Source: Chitinophaga fulva (GTDB lineage Bacteria; Bacteroidota; Bacteroidia; Chitinophagales; Chitinophagaceae). Taken from it: a DNA stretch of 64,000 nt. Position 1 is the stretch's first letter. Each line of letters opens with the position of its first letter. Location: contig NZ_JABBGC010000004.1 in assembly GCF_012927205.1 (NCBI RefSeq), forward strand, positions 596,386 to 660,385, read 5' to 3'. Position numbers and translations under genes: made by a program. Below, one piece after another: positions 24,369 through 33,315 of the stretch. Below the pieces are notes generated by a model. It saw only the letters and a program-made list of their open reading frames with translations, did not search any database and was not told the DNA's origin.

Positions 24369-26690
24369 ATGAGAAAAAATCTTTACCTCCTGGGTATCTT
24401 ATGCAGTACAGCGATGACGCTGCACGCACAGAATCCGGGATCTAACCACGGTAACCGCTTTGAGCAGCTGGGCACCATGCTCCAGACGCCCAATATGTAC
24501 CGCTCCGCTTCCGGTGCGCCCGGGCCCAAATACTGGCAACAGCGGGCAGATTACGAAATCAATGCAGAACTGGATGACAACAAACAGCGGCTCACCGGCG
24601 CTGAAACAGTCACCTATTTCAATAATTCACCGGACCCGCTGACGTATATCTGGCTGCAGCTGGATGAAAACGAGCACGATCCGAAAAGTGATAACCGCAG
24701 CTTCGATGGCAGCAAAATAACCGATAAGATGTCCCTGCGGGATATCCGCGGTATCCTGCCACCGACCGGCGACCTGGGCGTGAAAATCGTGAAAGTGACG
24801 GATGCGGATGGCAAGGCGCTGCCTTATACCATCAACCAGACCATGATGCGTATCGACCTGCCTAAAACATTGATGCCGGGCGAGAAGTACCGCTTCAAAG
24901 TGGAATGGTGGTACAACCTCTCCGACCGTATGGTGACCGGTGGCCGCGGTGGTTATGAATATTTCCCGGAAGATAAAAACTACCTGTATACCATCACCCA
25001 ATGGTATCCCCGGCTGGCGGTGTATTCCGATTTCCAGGGATGGCAGAACAAACAATTCACCGGCAGAGGGGAATTTGCCCTCACCTTCGGTAATTTCCGT
25101 GTACGCCTGACCGTGCCTTCCGATCATATCGTGGGCGCTACCGGCGAATGCCAGAACTATAAAGAAGTGCTTTCCCCTGCGCAATACCAGCGCTGGCAGC
25201 AGGCACAAAGCAGTAAAGAGCCTGTCGAAGTGGTAACGCTCGATGAAGCAAAGAAAGCCTTGCAGAACAAAGCCGGCAGCCGTAAAACATGGGTGTATGA
25301 AGCACAGAACGTGCGCGACTTCGCCCTCGTTTCTTCCCGCCGCCTTGTATGGGACGCGCTGGCCACTAATATCGAAGGCAACAAGGTAATGGCCATGTCT
25401 TATTATGGCCCGGAAGCTTATCCGCTGTATCGCCGCTATTCCACCAAAGTGGTGGCGCATACCCTGAAGTCCTACTCCAGCCATACCATCCCGTATCCTT
25501 ACCCGGTAGCGATCTCTGTAGAAGCGGCCAACGGTATGGAATACCCGATGATCTGCTTCAACTACGGTCGTGCTGATAAAGACGGTACCTATTCAGAATC
25601 TACCAAAAACGGTATGATCGGGGTGATCACCCACGAAGTAGGACACAACTTCTTCCCGATGATCGTCAACTCCGACGAGCGGCAGTGGTCCTGGATGGAT
25701 GAAGGCCTCAACACTTTCTGCCAGTTTATGGCTGAACAGGAATGGGACAGCAATTTCCCTTCTTCCCGTGGCCCTGCTCATAAGATCGTGGACTATATGA
25801 AGATGCCGAAAGATCAGCTGGAGCCTATCATGACCAACTCCGAAAATATCATTCAGTTTGGTCCGAATGCTTATGCTAAACCTGCTACAGCGCTCAATAT
25901 CCTGCGTGAAACGGTGATGGGCCGCGAACTGTTCGACTTCGCTTTCCGTGAATATGCCCGCCGCTGGGCCTTTAAACATCCTACACCGCCAGATTTCTTC
26001 CGTACGATGGAAGACGCTTCGGCTGTTGACCTGGACTGGTTCTGGCGTGGCTGGTTCTACACTATTGAACCGGTAGATATCTCCATTGATAACGTAAAAT
26101 GGTATAACCTCGCCAGCAAAAATCCGGCTGCCAGCAGTGAGCAGGCTAAAGCGGAATATGAGCGCAATATGGACCATGTGGCCCGCCAACGCAATAAAGC
26201 CGCCGGTACTAAATTTGTAGTAGACCAGGATACCAGTCTGCAGGACTTCTATAGCAAATGGAACCGCTTTGAAGTGGCGCCGGAAGACAAAGCCGCTTAT
26301 GATCAGTTCTACAGCAACCTGACACCAGCGGAAAAAGAAATGTATGACAGCAAAAAGAACTTCTATGAAGTGACTTTTTCCAACGTAGGCGGACTGGTGA
26401 TGCCAGTCATTCTGGAATGGACATTCGCCGACGGTACTAAAGAAACAGAACGTATCTCTGCTTATATCTGGCGTAAAAATGAAAATCAGGTGACCAAGGT
26501 ATTCGCCAAAGATAAAAAGGTAGTATCGCTGAAGCTGGACCCGCTCCGCGAAACAGCTGATATCGATGAAAGCAATAACAGCTGGCCAAGGGAAGCCGCT
26601 CCGTCCCGGTTTGAAATGTTTAAGGATGGTGCGGGTGTGAGAGGCGCTTCTACCGGCGATAACCCGATGAAAAAAGCCCTTAATAAATAA
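24369..26690 (+). CDS. M1 family zinc metallopeptidase
   Basis: 773 residues with a signal peptide (cleaved near LHAQN). The zinc site HExxH-18x-E is complete: His422, Glu423, His426 and Glu445 in HEVGHNFFPM...WMDE. The N-terminal half has the beta-rich M1 domain, and the central GMEYP motif (about residue 392) matches the GAMEN-type exopeptidase loop in altered form. It is an aminopeptidase or aminopeptidase-like enzyme acting in the periplasm or outside. The C-terminal stretch is typical of Bacteroidota-specific M1 proteins. The gene ends 5 bp before the esterase start, so the two are coupled. Confidence 0.88.
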   Translation: MRKNLYLLGILCSTAMTLHAQNPGSNHGNRFEQLGTMLQTPNMYRSASGAPGPKYWQQRADYEINAELDDNKQRLTGAETVTYFNNSPDPLTYIWLQLDENEHDPKSDNRSFDGSKITDKMSLRDIRGILPPTGDLGVKIVKVTDADGKALPYTINQTMMRIDLPKTLMPGEKYRFKVEWWYNLSDRMVTGGRGGYEYFPEDKNYLYTITQWYPRLAVYSDFQGWQNKQFTGRGEFALTFGNFRVRLTVPSDHIVGATGECQNYKEVLSPAQYQRWQQAQSSKEPVEVVTLDEAKKALQNKAGSRKTWVYEAQNVRDFALVSSRRLVWDALATNIEGNKVMAMSYYGPEAYPLYRRYSTKVVAHTLKSYSSHTIPYPYPVAISVEAANGMEYPMICFNYGRADKDGTYSESTKNGMIGVITHEVGHNFFPMIVNSDERQWSWMDEGLNTFCQFMAEQEWDSNFPSSRGPAHKIVDYMKMPKDQLEPIMTNSENIIQFGPNAYAKPATALNILRETVMGRELFDFAFREYARRWAFKHPTPPDFFRTMEDASAVDLDWFWRGWFYTIEPVDISIDNVKWYNLASKNPAASSEQAKAEYERNMDHVARQRNKAAGTKFVVDQDTSLQDFYSKWNRFEVAPEDKAAYDQFYSNLTPAEKEMYDSKKNFYEVTFSNVGGLVMPVILEWTFADGTKETERISAYIWRKNENQVTKVFAKDKKVVSLKLDPLRETADIDESNNSWPREAAPSRFEMFKDGAGVRGASTGDNPMKKALNK

Positions 26691-26695
26691 CGTTG

Positions 26696-27505
26696 ATGAA
26701 ACACACGCTCACCCTCTTACTATTGTTTTTCGGCCTGCAAACGCTTCGCGCGGGCAATGTGGATACGGTCAGTATTCCCAGTGCAGCTATGCAACGCAGC
26801 TACAAATGTGTGGTGGTAACACCCGCTTCCTACAAGGAAGGCACACGGCGCTATCCGGTGGTGTATTTACTGCACGGCTATAGCGGCAATTATGCCAACT
26901 GGGTCACTAAAGTGCCTGCTATCAAGGAACTGGCGGATACCTATCAATGCATGATCGTATGCCCCGATGGCGCTTTCATGAGCTGGTATCTTAACAGTCC
27001 CCTCGATAGTACTATGCGCTTTGAAACTTACGTAGGAAAGGAAATACCGGCATACATCGACCAGCACTATCAGACGCTGCCCGATCCGCGTCACCGTGCT
27101 ATCACTGGGCTCAGTATGGGAGGACATGGTGCATTGTACCTGGCTATCCGGCACCCGGAAATGTTTGGTGCTGCCGGTAGCATCAGCGGTGGCGTGGATT
27201 TCAGACCGTTCCCCAAAAGCTGGGAAATTGTAAAGCTGCTGGGTGAACCGGGCAAAGACGGTGCTAACTGGACCGCCTATACGGTAATGGGACAGCTTAA
27301 TAAACTTCAGCCGGGCACCCTCCCCATGATCATTGACTGTGGCGTGAAAGATTTTTTCATCGACGTGAACAGGGCTTTACATCAGAAACTGCTGGAAAAA
27401 GGAATCGATCATGATTATATAGAACGGCCGGGACAGCATGACTGGAACTACTGGGCAAACTCCATCCACTACCAGCTGCTTTTCTTCCACCGCTTCTTTC
27501 AATAA
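26696..27505 (+). CDS. Secreted esterase (FrmB/antigen-85-like alpha/beta hydrolase)
   Basis: 269 residues from the ATG at 26696. The signal peptide runs through about residue 20 (MKHTLTLLLLFFGLQTLRAG). The esterase fold is visible with VVYLLHGYSGNYANW at 55-69, the nucleophile elbow GLSMGGHGA (Ser140) and the catalytic His in PGQHDWNYW near the end. This group includes putative carboxylesterases of the S-formylglutathione hydrolase/antigen 85 type; the substrate is unknown. It is last in the HupE-peptidase unit and followed by a clear terminator. Confidence 0.84.
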   Translation: MKHTLTLLLLFFGLQTLRAGNVDTVSIPSAAMQRSYKCVVVTPASYKEGTRRYPVVYLLHGYSGNYANWVTKVPAIKELADTYQCMIVCPDGAFMSWYLNSPLDSTMRFETYVGKEIPAYIDQHYQTLPDPRHRAITGLSMGGHGALYLAIRHPEMFGAAGSISGGVDFRPFPKSWEIVKLLGEPGKDGANWTAYTVMGQLNKLQPGTLPMIIDCGVKDFFIDVNRALHQKLLEKGIDHDYIERPGQHDWNYWANSIHYQLLFFHRFFQ

Positions 27506-27530
27506 TCGGCACAAAGGCATAAAAAATGAA

Positions 27531-27558
27531 GCCGTCCCGGGAACGGGGCGGCTTTTTT
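27531..27558 (+). terminator. Rho-independent terminator after the esterase gene
   Basis: GCCGTCCC (27531-27538) pairs with GGGGCGGC (27545-27552) with one G-T wobble, followed by six Ts at 27553-27558. It ends the HupE/M1/esterase transcription unit about 25 bp after the esterase stop. Confidence 0.8.
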
Positions 27559-27619
27559 AACTTGCTAATATGTCCTGTTGATCTATGAAAATTATGAAAA
27601 ATGAATGTCGTTTTTGTTG

Positions 27620-27654
27620 AAAAAAGCGGCCGTAAGCAGGATTGCAAGCGGCCG
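27620..27654 (-). terminator. Possible minus-strand terminator
   Basis: CGGCCG occurs at 27627-27632 and 27649-27654 with an interrupted stem between them, and a run of A on the + strand at 27620-27625 gives a U-tract on the minus strand. It would terminate transcription from the minus-strand reading frame at 27684-27944. The stem is imperfect, so confidence is modest. Confidence 0.4.
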
Positions 27655-27683
27655 GATTATTTTCATGTGACCTAAGTTGAATG

Positions 27684-27944
27684 CTAAGCGAAATCAGTTG
27701 CTTTGTACAGTCCCAGATAGGTGCGGGCGACAATGACTTTGGCATAGGTTTGTCTGTTTGTTGATGACGTAGTACGCCCCCTGTACACCAGAATCGCAAT
27801 TGAACCGCAAATACTTTCAGTTATAGGTACTTCATGTTTTTCATCACGTGTTATCAGAACTATTTTCGTTATCAGACTAGAAGTCGGGGCAACATAAAGA
27901 TGGTACCATCGAAAATGAATTTTTTTAATGTGTAATGTGTACAC
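27684..27944 (-). CDS. Candidate 86-residue hypothetical protein
   Basis: The only plausible gene in the about 590-bp stretch between the esterase and the SusD gene. The frame encodes 86 residues, beginning inside the palindrome at 27933-27948, with a beta-rich composition (SLITKIVLITRDEKHEVPI, SIAILVYRGRTTSS). The minus-strand terminator-like hairpin just after its stop supports a transcript. No family, signal or motif is recognised, and it could be a chance frame or a degraded gene. Confidence 0.3.
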   Translation of the reverse strand: MYTLHIKKIHFRWYHLYVAPTSSLITKIVLITRDEKHEVPITESICGSIAILVYRGRTTSSTNRQTYAKVIVARTYLGLYKATDFA

Positions 27945-27952
27945 ATTAAAAA
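27922..27952. promoter_or_regulatory. Perfect palindrome, possible operator
   Basis: TAATGTGTACACATTA at 27933-27948 is a perfect 16-bp palindrome, and a longer inverted repeat with T- and A-rich ends extends over about 27922-27952. It overlaps the start of the candidate minus-strand gene. It could be an operator or a weak bidirectional hairpin; no regulator can be named. Confidence 0.4.
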
Positions 27953-28005
27953 GCCCATATCCCGGAGCTTCATCTCTTTATATCATTGTCATAATCAGAT
28001 CTTAG

Positions 28006-28025
28006 CCCAGGGCTTCAGCCCTGGG
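28006..28025. repeat. REP-like hairpin
   Basis: CCCAGGGC and GCCCTGGG form a perfect 8-bp stem with a TTCA loop (28006-28025). The A-run follows on the + strand, so for + strand RNA it is not a normal terminator. The sequence resembles the CCCAGGGCTTMAGCCCTGGG-type intergenic palindromes found in many copies in some bacteria; whether it is repeated elsewhere in this genome cannot be seen from one window. Confidence 0.45.
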
Positions 28026-28065
28026 AAAAAAAAGCCGGTCCTCGATAGGACCGGCATTTTTTTTT
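28026..28065 (-). terminator. Bidirectional rho-independent terminator of the first SusCD unit
   Basis: GCCGGTCC (28034-28041) and GGACCGGC (28048-28055) form a perfect 8-bp stem with a TCGATA loop. It is flanked by an A8 run (28026-28033) and a T9 run (28057-28065), so it can act on both strands. On the minus strand it lies about 35 bp after the SusD stop at 28100. Confidence 0.85.
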
Positions 28066-28099
28066 ATGCACGCGATTCAAAATAAGTATGTAAATACAC

Positions 28100-29731
28100 T
28101 CAGTGAGGAATATCCCACCAAAGCCTTACTCCGCCGTTATCCTGGGCACCGGGGCCCAGCAGCTGGATAGCTTTTAACACTTCTGCTTTATTGGAAGTGT
28201 ACTCTGCGGCAGGGAAGTTGATCCTTCTGATCTGTATATCAGTATTGATAGTGTTATTGCTGTAATTGTTCACTACCGGGAAGAGTTTAGGATAGCCGGT
28301 CCTGCGGAATTCGCTCCAGGCTTCCTGTCCTTCTGGGTAAATGGCAATCCATTTCTGGGTGATGATACGCTCCAGTTTAGTCTTTTTGTCCGCACCTTCA
28401 TCCCATTTAATGGTGATATTGGTCATGGCAGCATGGTTATTGGCAGCTGCACGCGGATCTACGTAATCGATCGGTTTGGAGGTATTGTCCGCTACATAAT
28501 TGTTTACTGCAAGTGGATCGGCATCCCACTGGCTGAAGGAAGCACGCATACCTTTTTCGTACAGCTCTCCCGGAGTACCGCCGGCATTGTTCCAGCCATT
28601 GAGGGCTGCTTCTGCACGGAGGAACCATACTTCGGCTGCGGTCATCACCTGTAAAGGAGTAGTGGCTTTAAAGGTTTTGTTTTCTGCGTAAGCTGGAACG
28701 GAGTACCCGTTATAGGCAGGTTTTGCCTCTACCAGGCTGCCGATGCGGATTCCTTTGTAAGTACCGGGGTAAGCCTTGGCATGATCAAAATACTTCGGCA
28801 GGCGCGGATCGTTATACCCTACCAGGAAGGACTCCATAGAGGCGTTCATGGCATTGTCGGTCCACGAAGCGATGATGGTAAACAGCGGGTGTTTCAACCC
28901 GAAACCGGAAATGTTCGCATTGTCTCTGGTGATCTCCATTACACCGCCATTGGCAGGGTTCAGTGCTTTTTCAGCTTCGGCCTGTGCTTTGGCAGGTGCT
29001 ACGCCGGAAATACGGACCGCCAGGCGCAGACGCAGGGAGTTGGCAAACTTGACCCACTGTTTATAGTCACCGCCGTACAGCATATCGAATTTAGAGAACA
29101 GGGATACGCCGGGATGCTGGGTCATATAAGTATTCAGCGAAGTAACAGCGGTATCCAGCTCTTTAAAGAAACGGGTGTATACATCTTCCTGTTTGTCATA
29201 AGCGGAAGTAGTACCACCAGTACCATAGCTGCTGTAAGGAATAGGACCATAGATATCGGTTACCCGGTGCATGGCCTCTACTTTCAGGATCAGTGCAATA
29301 GCCCAGAACTCAGGGGCGGAAACTGCTGCACCTCTTCTTCTTACTTCATAAATAGGCGCCATCACGTTGTTATAGGCAAGCGCAAAAGCAGAACCGTTCC
29401 AGTCGTCTACCAGCGAGTACGTCATGTTATTGATGTTACCGCGGAAGTTGTTTGGCGGCATCATATAACCGGAGTATACGTCGCCTATCAGGTTTTGCTG
29501 CAACTGATAGTCAGCGGTGGTATTGTTAAAGTTAAAGTAGATGGAAGACTGTATCTGTGGGAAAAAACCACCGATATTGTTGAAGTCGGGCTTCAGCTCC
29601 TCTTCGGTCAACCCGGTATTGTCCGTGTTGTATTGCTCGAAGTTTTTGGTACAGGCATTAAGGCCCAGGATACCAGCCGCCAGCGCGATGATGGCCACCG
29701 GCTTATATAGTTTGAATCTTAATTTTTTCAT
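28100..29731 (-). CDS. SusD/RagB-family lipoprotein (SusD-like 2), pair 1
   Basis: About 543 residues from the ATG at 29731; a frame-open extension to 29755 is unlikely to be used. The lipoprotein signal ends at Cys27 in ILGLNAC, so the protein is anchored at the cell surface. The body shows SusD hallmarks: a helical TPR-like scaffold (YSGYMMPPNNFRGNIN, EAMHRVTDIYGPIPYS), WFLRAEAALNGW and the C-terminal AWSEFRRTGYPKLFPV. It binds a substrate presented to the SusC porin encoded 26 bp upstream. It is clearly similar to the SusD at 33316, above all at the C-terminus. The substrate is unknown, and no glycosidase or peptidase gene neighbours it. Confidence 0.9.
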   Translation of the reverse strand: MKKLRFKLYKPVAIIALAAGILGLNACTKNFEQYNTDNTGLTEEELKPDFNNIGGFFPQIQSSIYFNFNNTTADYQLQQNLIGDVYSGYMMPPNNFRGNINNMTYSLVDDWNGSAFALAYNNVMAPIYEVRRRGAAVSAPEFWAIALILKVEAMHRVTDIYGPIPYSSYGTGGTTSAYDKQEDVYTRFFKELDTAVTSLNTYMTQHPGVSLFSKFDMLYGGDYKQWVKFANSLRLRLAVRISGVAPAKAQAEAEKALNPANGGVMEITRDNANISGFGLKHPLFTIIASWTDNAMNASMESFLVGYNDPRLPKYFDHAKAYPGTYKGIRIGSLVEAKPAYNGYSVPAYAENKTFKATTPLQVMTAAEVWFLRAEAALNGWNNAGGTPGELYEKGMRASFSQWDADPLAVNNYVADNTSKPIDYVDPRAAANNHAAMTNITIKWDEGADKKTKLERIITQKWIAIYPEGQEAWSEFRRTGYPKLFPVVNNYSNNTINTDIQIRRINFPAAEYTSNKAEVLKAIQLLGPGAQDNGGVRLWWDIPH

Positions 29732-29757
29732 CTGTGTTGAATTAAAGGTGAACATGA

Positions 29758-32700
29758 TTAGAAACCAACATTCAGGTTAAAGCCGAAGCTGCGGGTGGCC
29801 GGTAAGCCGAACATATCCACACCGGAAAGACCGTTAGCGGTGGACATAGAGATTTCCGGGTCATAGGGAGCTTTCTTGGAGATATACCACAGGTTTCTGC
29901 CTACGAGGGAGAAACGGATATTTTTTACAAAACCATTTCCCAGCGCTTTGGACGGAACGGCATAGCCGATAGACAGCTCTCTCAGTCTTACAACAGTAGC
30001 ATCGTACATATATTCACCACTCACACCGTCACGGCCACCAATAGTACCGTACCATTTGTCTGCATCTACTTTGGTAACAGGCTGTTTGGTGGTTTCATTG
30101 TAACCGTTGATAGTTACACCACCAGCTTTACGGGCTTCGCCGGTACGGGCAGATACGCCGTATTTGTCCATTACCGCTTCTGTCATAGACATTACTTTAC
30201 CACCGAATTTACCGTCAACCAGGAAGCTCAGGGTGAAGTTGTTGTAGGTGAAACGGTTGTTCCAGCCACCTGTCCATTTAGGATTAGGATTGCCAACAAA
30301 TGAAAGGCCTGAGGACACCAACGGAGTACCATCGGCACCGATGAGTACACGGCCGCTTTCATCTCTTTTCAGCGTTTTACCAAAGATATCGCCGTAAGAA
30401 CCGCCTTTCTCGATAATAGAGCCGAATGTGTTGGAACCTGGATCGGTCAGTTGAAACCGGTCGATGTTTTCTGCCAGTTCCAGTACTTCGTTTTTGTTAT
30501 GAGAATAGTTCAACGTGGTGTTCCAGGTGAATTTGCTGGACTGGATCACATTGTAGCCCAATACTACTTCCACACCGCTGTTCTGGATATTACCCCCGTT
30601 GATAAAGCGGAAAGCATAACCTGTTCCCGGCGGTACGGCAATCTGGAAGTACTGGTTAGTGGTATTGGTTTTATAATAGGTAAAGTCGAAGTTCAGCCTG
30701 TTGTTCAGGAGACGCCATTCTGTACCGATTTCCAGTGATTTGGTCCTTTCTGGTTTCAGGTCGGTGAAAGGAGCCCGGTTGTTGAACTGGAAGGTTCCAC
30801 CTACTTGTCCCAGCCTGCTCAGCGGCCAGGTTACATACAAAGGAACAGAATTACCTACTACCGCATAAGAGCCACGGAGTTTGGCGTAGCTAACAGGTTC
30901 CGGCAGGTTGAAGAGTTGATGGAGCATGAAGGAAAGGCCGGCAGAGGGATAAAAGTAGGAGCCATTGGGGGTGAACGCCAGGTTGGAAGACCAGTCATTA
31001 CGTCCGCTGAGGTCCAGGAATACCAGGTCTTTAAATGACAGGTTCACGTTTCCGAATACTGCCTGCAGCTGGCTGTGGTTATCAGGAGCAGTCTGGATCA
31101 GGCTGCCCGGGGCCATGTTTTGCAGGATGAATTTGTTAGCTACATAGAGATCTCCCAGATAGCTGTCTGCGCTCATCCCTTTGGTACGGCTATCATTAAT
31201 GCTGGTACCTACCAGTGCATTCAATTTGAAATTGGTACCGAGGTTACGGTTCAGGTTCAGGATCAAATCACCGTAGTACTGCGTGGTAGTGAGGTCGCTC
31301 ATGATGTAACGGCCATTGCCGCTGGCCAGTACGGCGTTGGTACCCGCGTAGAACTGACCATCGTAAGTATCGTTGGTACGGTCCATGTTACCGCGGGCCT
31401 GCAGGTATAACCAGTCAGTGATATCATATTTGGCGCTGACATTGAAGAGCGTTCTGTTACGTACTGCCTGGCTGTTGTTTTTGTTAACGATCCAGTAAGG
31501 GTTCTGTTGTACGTCTTCGTTGAAAGGCCAGTTCTGAAGGTTGATCTGACGAATAGGGTCAAACTGCATGTAAGTTTTATAAGGCGACAGATCACGGCCT
31601 CTTGGGAACAAATAAAGACCGGTCAGCGGGTTGAAGTACAAACCGGTTACAGGGCCGTTATCTGTTCTTTGTGTGATGATGTTCACGTTACCATCCAGGG
31701 TCAGTTTGTCGTTCAGGAACTTGGCTGTTTCCCGGAAGGAGAAGTTATGACGATTGAGATCATTGCCCGGCATTACCGCTTTTGCATTGGTATTGGCATA
31801 GGAGAAATAGGACTGAGCTTTTTCGTTGCCTGCGGTGAAGTTGACAGAGTTGATCCAGGTGTTGCCATTACGGAAGAAATCAGATACGTTGTCTTTCGCA
31901 TTGCTGATCTCCTTTCCCCAGCTTTGGGTAGCGCCGTCCTGTGTAGCACCATAAGAGTTCTGCAGCTCTGGTTTGTAAGCTACTTTGTCCAGGGTGAAGC
32001 CGCTGGAGAAGTCTACTTTGGCATTACCTGATTTACCTTTTTTAGTGGTGATGAGGATAACACCGTTGGCAGCCTGGCTACCATACAAGGCAGATGCAGA
32101 AGCACCTTTCAGCACGGATACGCTTTCGATATCGTCAGGGTTCAGGTTGGAGATACCGTCACCACCGTCACGACCAGGTGTAAAGGTAGTAGTACCATCG
32201 CCACCCCAGGTGCTGTTAGGCTGTTGGGTGGAGTAGTTGGTCATAGGGATACCATCTATTACATACAACGGCTGGTTGGTACCTTGGGCAGATTTATTAC
32301 CACGAAGGGTTACTTTAACGGAACCACCTACACCGGAACCGCTTCTGCTCACTGTGATACCAGCAGCTTTACCGGAGATGGAGTTCATGACGTTCGCGTC
32401 TTTGGCGGTAGTCAGCTCTTCGTTGCCCAGGCGCTGTGTGGAATAGGTGAGTGATTTGGCGGCTTTTTTCACACCGAGAGCGGTTACTACCAGTTCATTC
32501 AATCCTTTTACGTTGTCGTCCAGTCTTACATCAAGCGTGGCGCTGGAGCCAACTGTTGCTTCATGTGAACCGAAGCCGATGGAGGAAAATACCAATACGT
32601 CGCCGGCCTTGGCATTGAGATGATATTGGCCGCTGGCATTGGTTTGTGCGCCTTTGGTAGTACCTTTTACCTGAACGGAAACACCCGGTAATGGTGCGCC

Positions 32701-32874
32701 TTTTGTATCACGCACGGTACCACTGATTTCCTTTTCCTGTAAAATGCTACGGAATGAAGCTGTGGGCGTATAAGTATAGCCGGCAGCCTTCGCATATGCA
32801 TTGTCTGCTAATATGGAAGTGAGCGCCATTCCCGTTACAGCACACACTTTCATAAGGCGTAGGTTTTTTTTCAT
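29758..32874 (-). CDS. SusC/RagA TonB-dependent outer-membrane receptor, pair 1
   Basis: About 1038 residues from the ATG at 32874 (MKKNLRLMKVCAVTGM); the frame is open further upstream but without a credible start. Order: signal peptide, a carboxypeptidase-regulatory-like beta domain (about 48-130: EISGTVRDTKGAPLPGVSVQVKG), the plug (VVTALG..., SVLKGASASALYGSQAANGVI, ITTKKG), then the TonB barrel ending in LNVGF with a terminal Phe. Unlike pair 2 it has no STN domain. It imports a SusD-bound substrate using TonB energy. It has its own upstream region of 441 bp, as pair 2 terminates before it. Confidence 0.92.
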   Translation of the reverse strand: MKKNLRLMKVCAVTGMALTSILADNAYAKAAGYTYTPTASFRSILQEKEISGTVRDTKGAPLPGVSVQVKGTTKGAQTNASGQYHLNAKAGDVLVFSSIGFGSHEATVGSSATLDVRLDDNVKGLNELVVTALGVKKAAKSLTYSTQRLGNEELTTAKDANVMNSISGKAAGITVSRSGSGVGGSVKVTLRGNKSAQGTNQPLYVIDGIPMTNYSTQQPNSTWGGDGTTTFTPGRDGGDGISNLNPDDIESVSVLKGASASALYGSQAANGVILITTKKGKSGNAKVDFSSGFTLDKVAYKPELQNSYGATQDGATQSWGKEISNAKDNVSDFFRNGNTWINSVNFTAGNEKAQSYFSYANTNAKAVMPGNDLNRHNFSFRETAKFLNDKLTLDGNVNIITQRTDNGPVTGLYFNPLTGLYLFPRGRDLSPYKTYMQFDPIRQINLQNWPFNEDVQQNPYWIVNKNNSQAVRNRTLFNVSAKYDITDWLYLQARGNMDRTNDTYDGQFYAGTNAVLASGNGRYIMSDLTTTQYYGDLILNLNRNLGTNFKLNALVGTSINDSRTKGMSADSYLGDLYVANKFILQNMAPGSLIQTAPDNHSQLQAVFGNVNLSFKDLVFLDLSGRNDWSSNLAFTPNGSYFYPSAGLSFMLHQLFNLPEPVSYAKLRGSYAVVGNSVPLYVTWPLSRLGQVGGTFQFNNRAPFTDLKPERTKSLEIGTEWRLLNNRLNFDFTYYKTNTTNQYFQIAVPPGTGYAFRFINGGNIQNSGVEVVLGYNVIQSSKFTWNTTLNYSHNKNEVLELAENIDRFQLTDPGSNTFGSIIEKGGSYGDIFGKTLKRDESGRVLIGADGTPLVSSGLSFVGNPNPKWTGGWNNRFTYNNFTLSFLVDGKFGGKVMSMTEAVMDKYGVSARTGEARKAGGVTINGYNETTKQPVTKVDADKWYGTIGGRDGVSGEYMYDATVVRLRELSIGYAVPSKALGNGFVKNIRFSLVGRNLWYISKKAPYDPEISMSTANGLSGVDMFGLPATRSFGFNLNVGF

Positions 32875-33315
32875 ACTTGCCTTTTTTTTGGTTAATAATT
32901 GGTATTTAAATGTTGTGGATAAGATTTGATCATGTATCGCGTGCCTGCTGATACAATACGCTGTCACGTGCTGCCTGGAAAATACACTCCCCGTTAGCAT
33001 GGCGAAAGCCATCCTTTACCACTTGTTTTTTATAAGTTGACGTGGTTTATTAGCACAGGTATCCCCTTCGGAGATGCAACACGCTTTTACCGTGCTGATT
33101 CCGTTATAGTTTGTCGTGCCTGTTTTTCTTACATGAAATTTTTATTTTGAATGAAATTACCTTGCTAATGTTTTCATTTGGATGAGCGCATCATAGGCGC
33201 TACAGGAAGGAAGTCGTATGTTAATTGAAATGGTACTACAGTTTGTTAAAAAAAAATTACGAATTGCGGAAAACCCACAATTCGTAAATAAAAAAATAAT
33301 AAAATGACAAAATGA
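32875..33315 (-). other. Intergenic region between two SusCD units
   Basis: 441 bp without a gene. It holds the terminator of the upstream unit (33248-33287) and, nearer the SusC gene, AT-rich DNA in which a promoter for pair 1 must lie. I found no CAAAnnTA (the minus-strand image of TAnnTTTG), so the promoter type is not evident. Confidence 0.55.
33248..33287 (-). terminator. Rho-independent terminator of the second SusCD unit
   Basis: TTACGAATTG (33257-33266) and CAATTCGTAA (33278-33287) form a perfect 10-bp stem with an 11-nt loop. The A9 run at 33248-33256 gives the U-tract on the minus strand. It lies about 30 bp after the SusD stop at 33316 and separates the two SusCD units. Confidence 0.8.

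Noticed and set aside
28781..29710. Long + strand open frame of 309 residues inside the SusD gene
   Set aside because: It is antisense to a clear SusD gene, lacks any family signal and has shadow-like composition.
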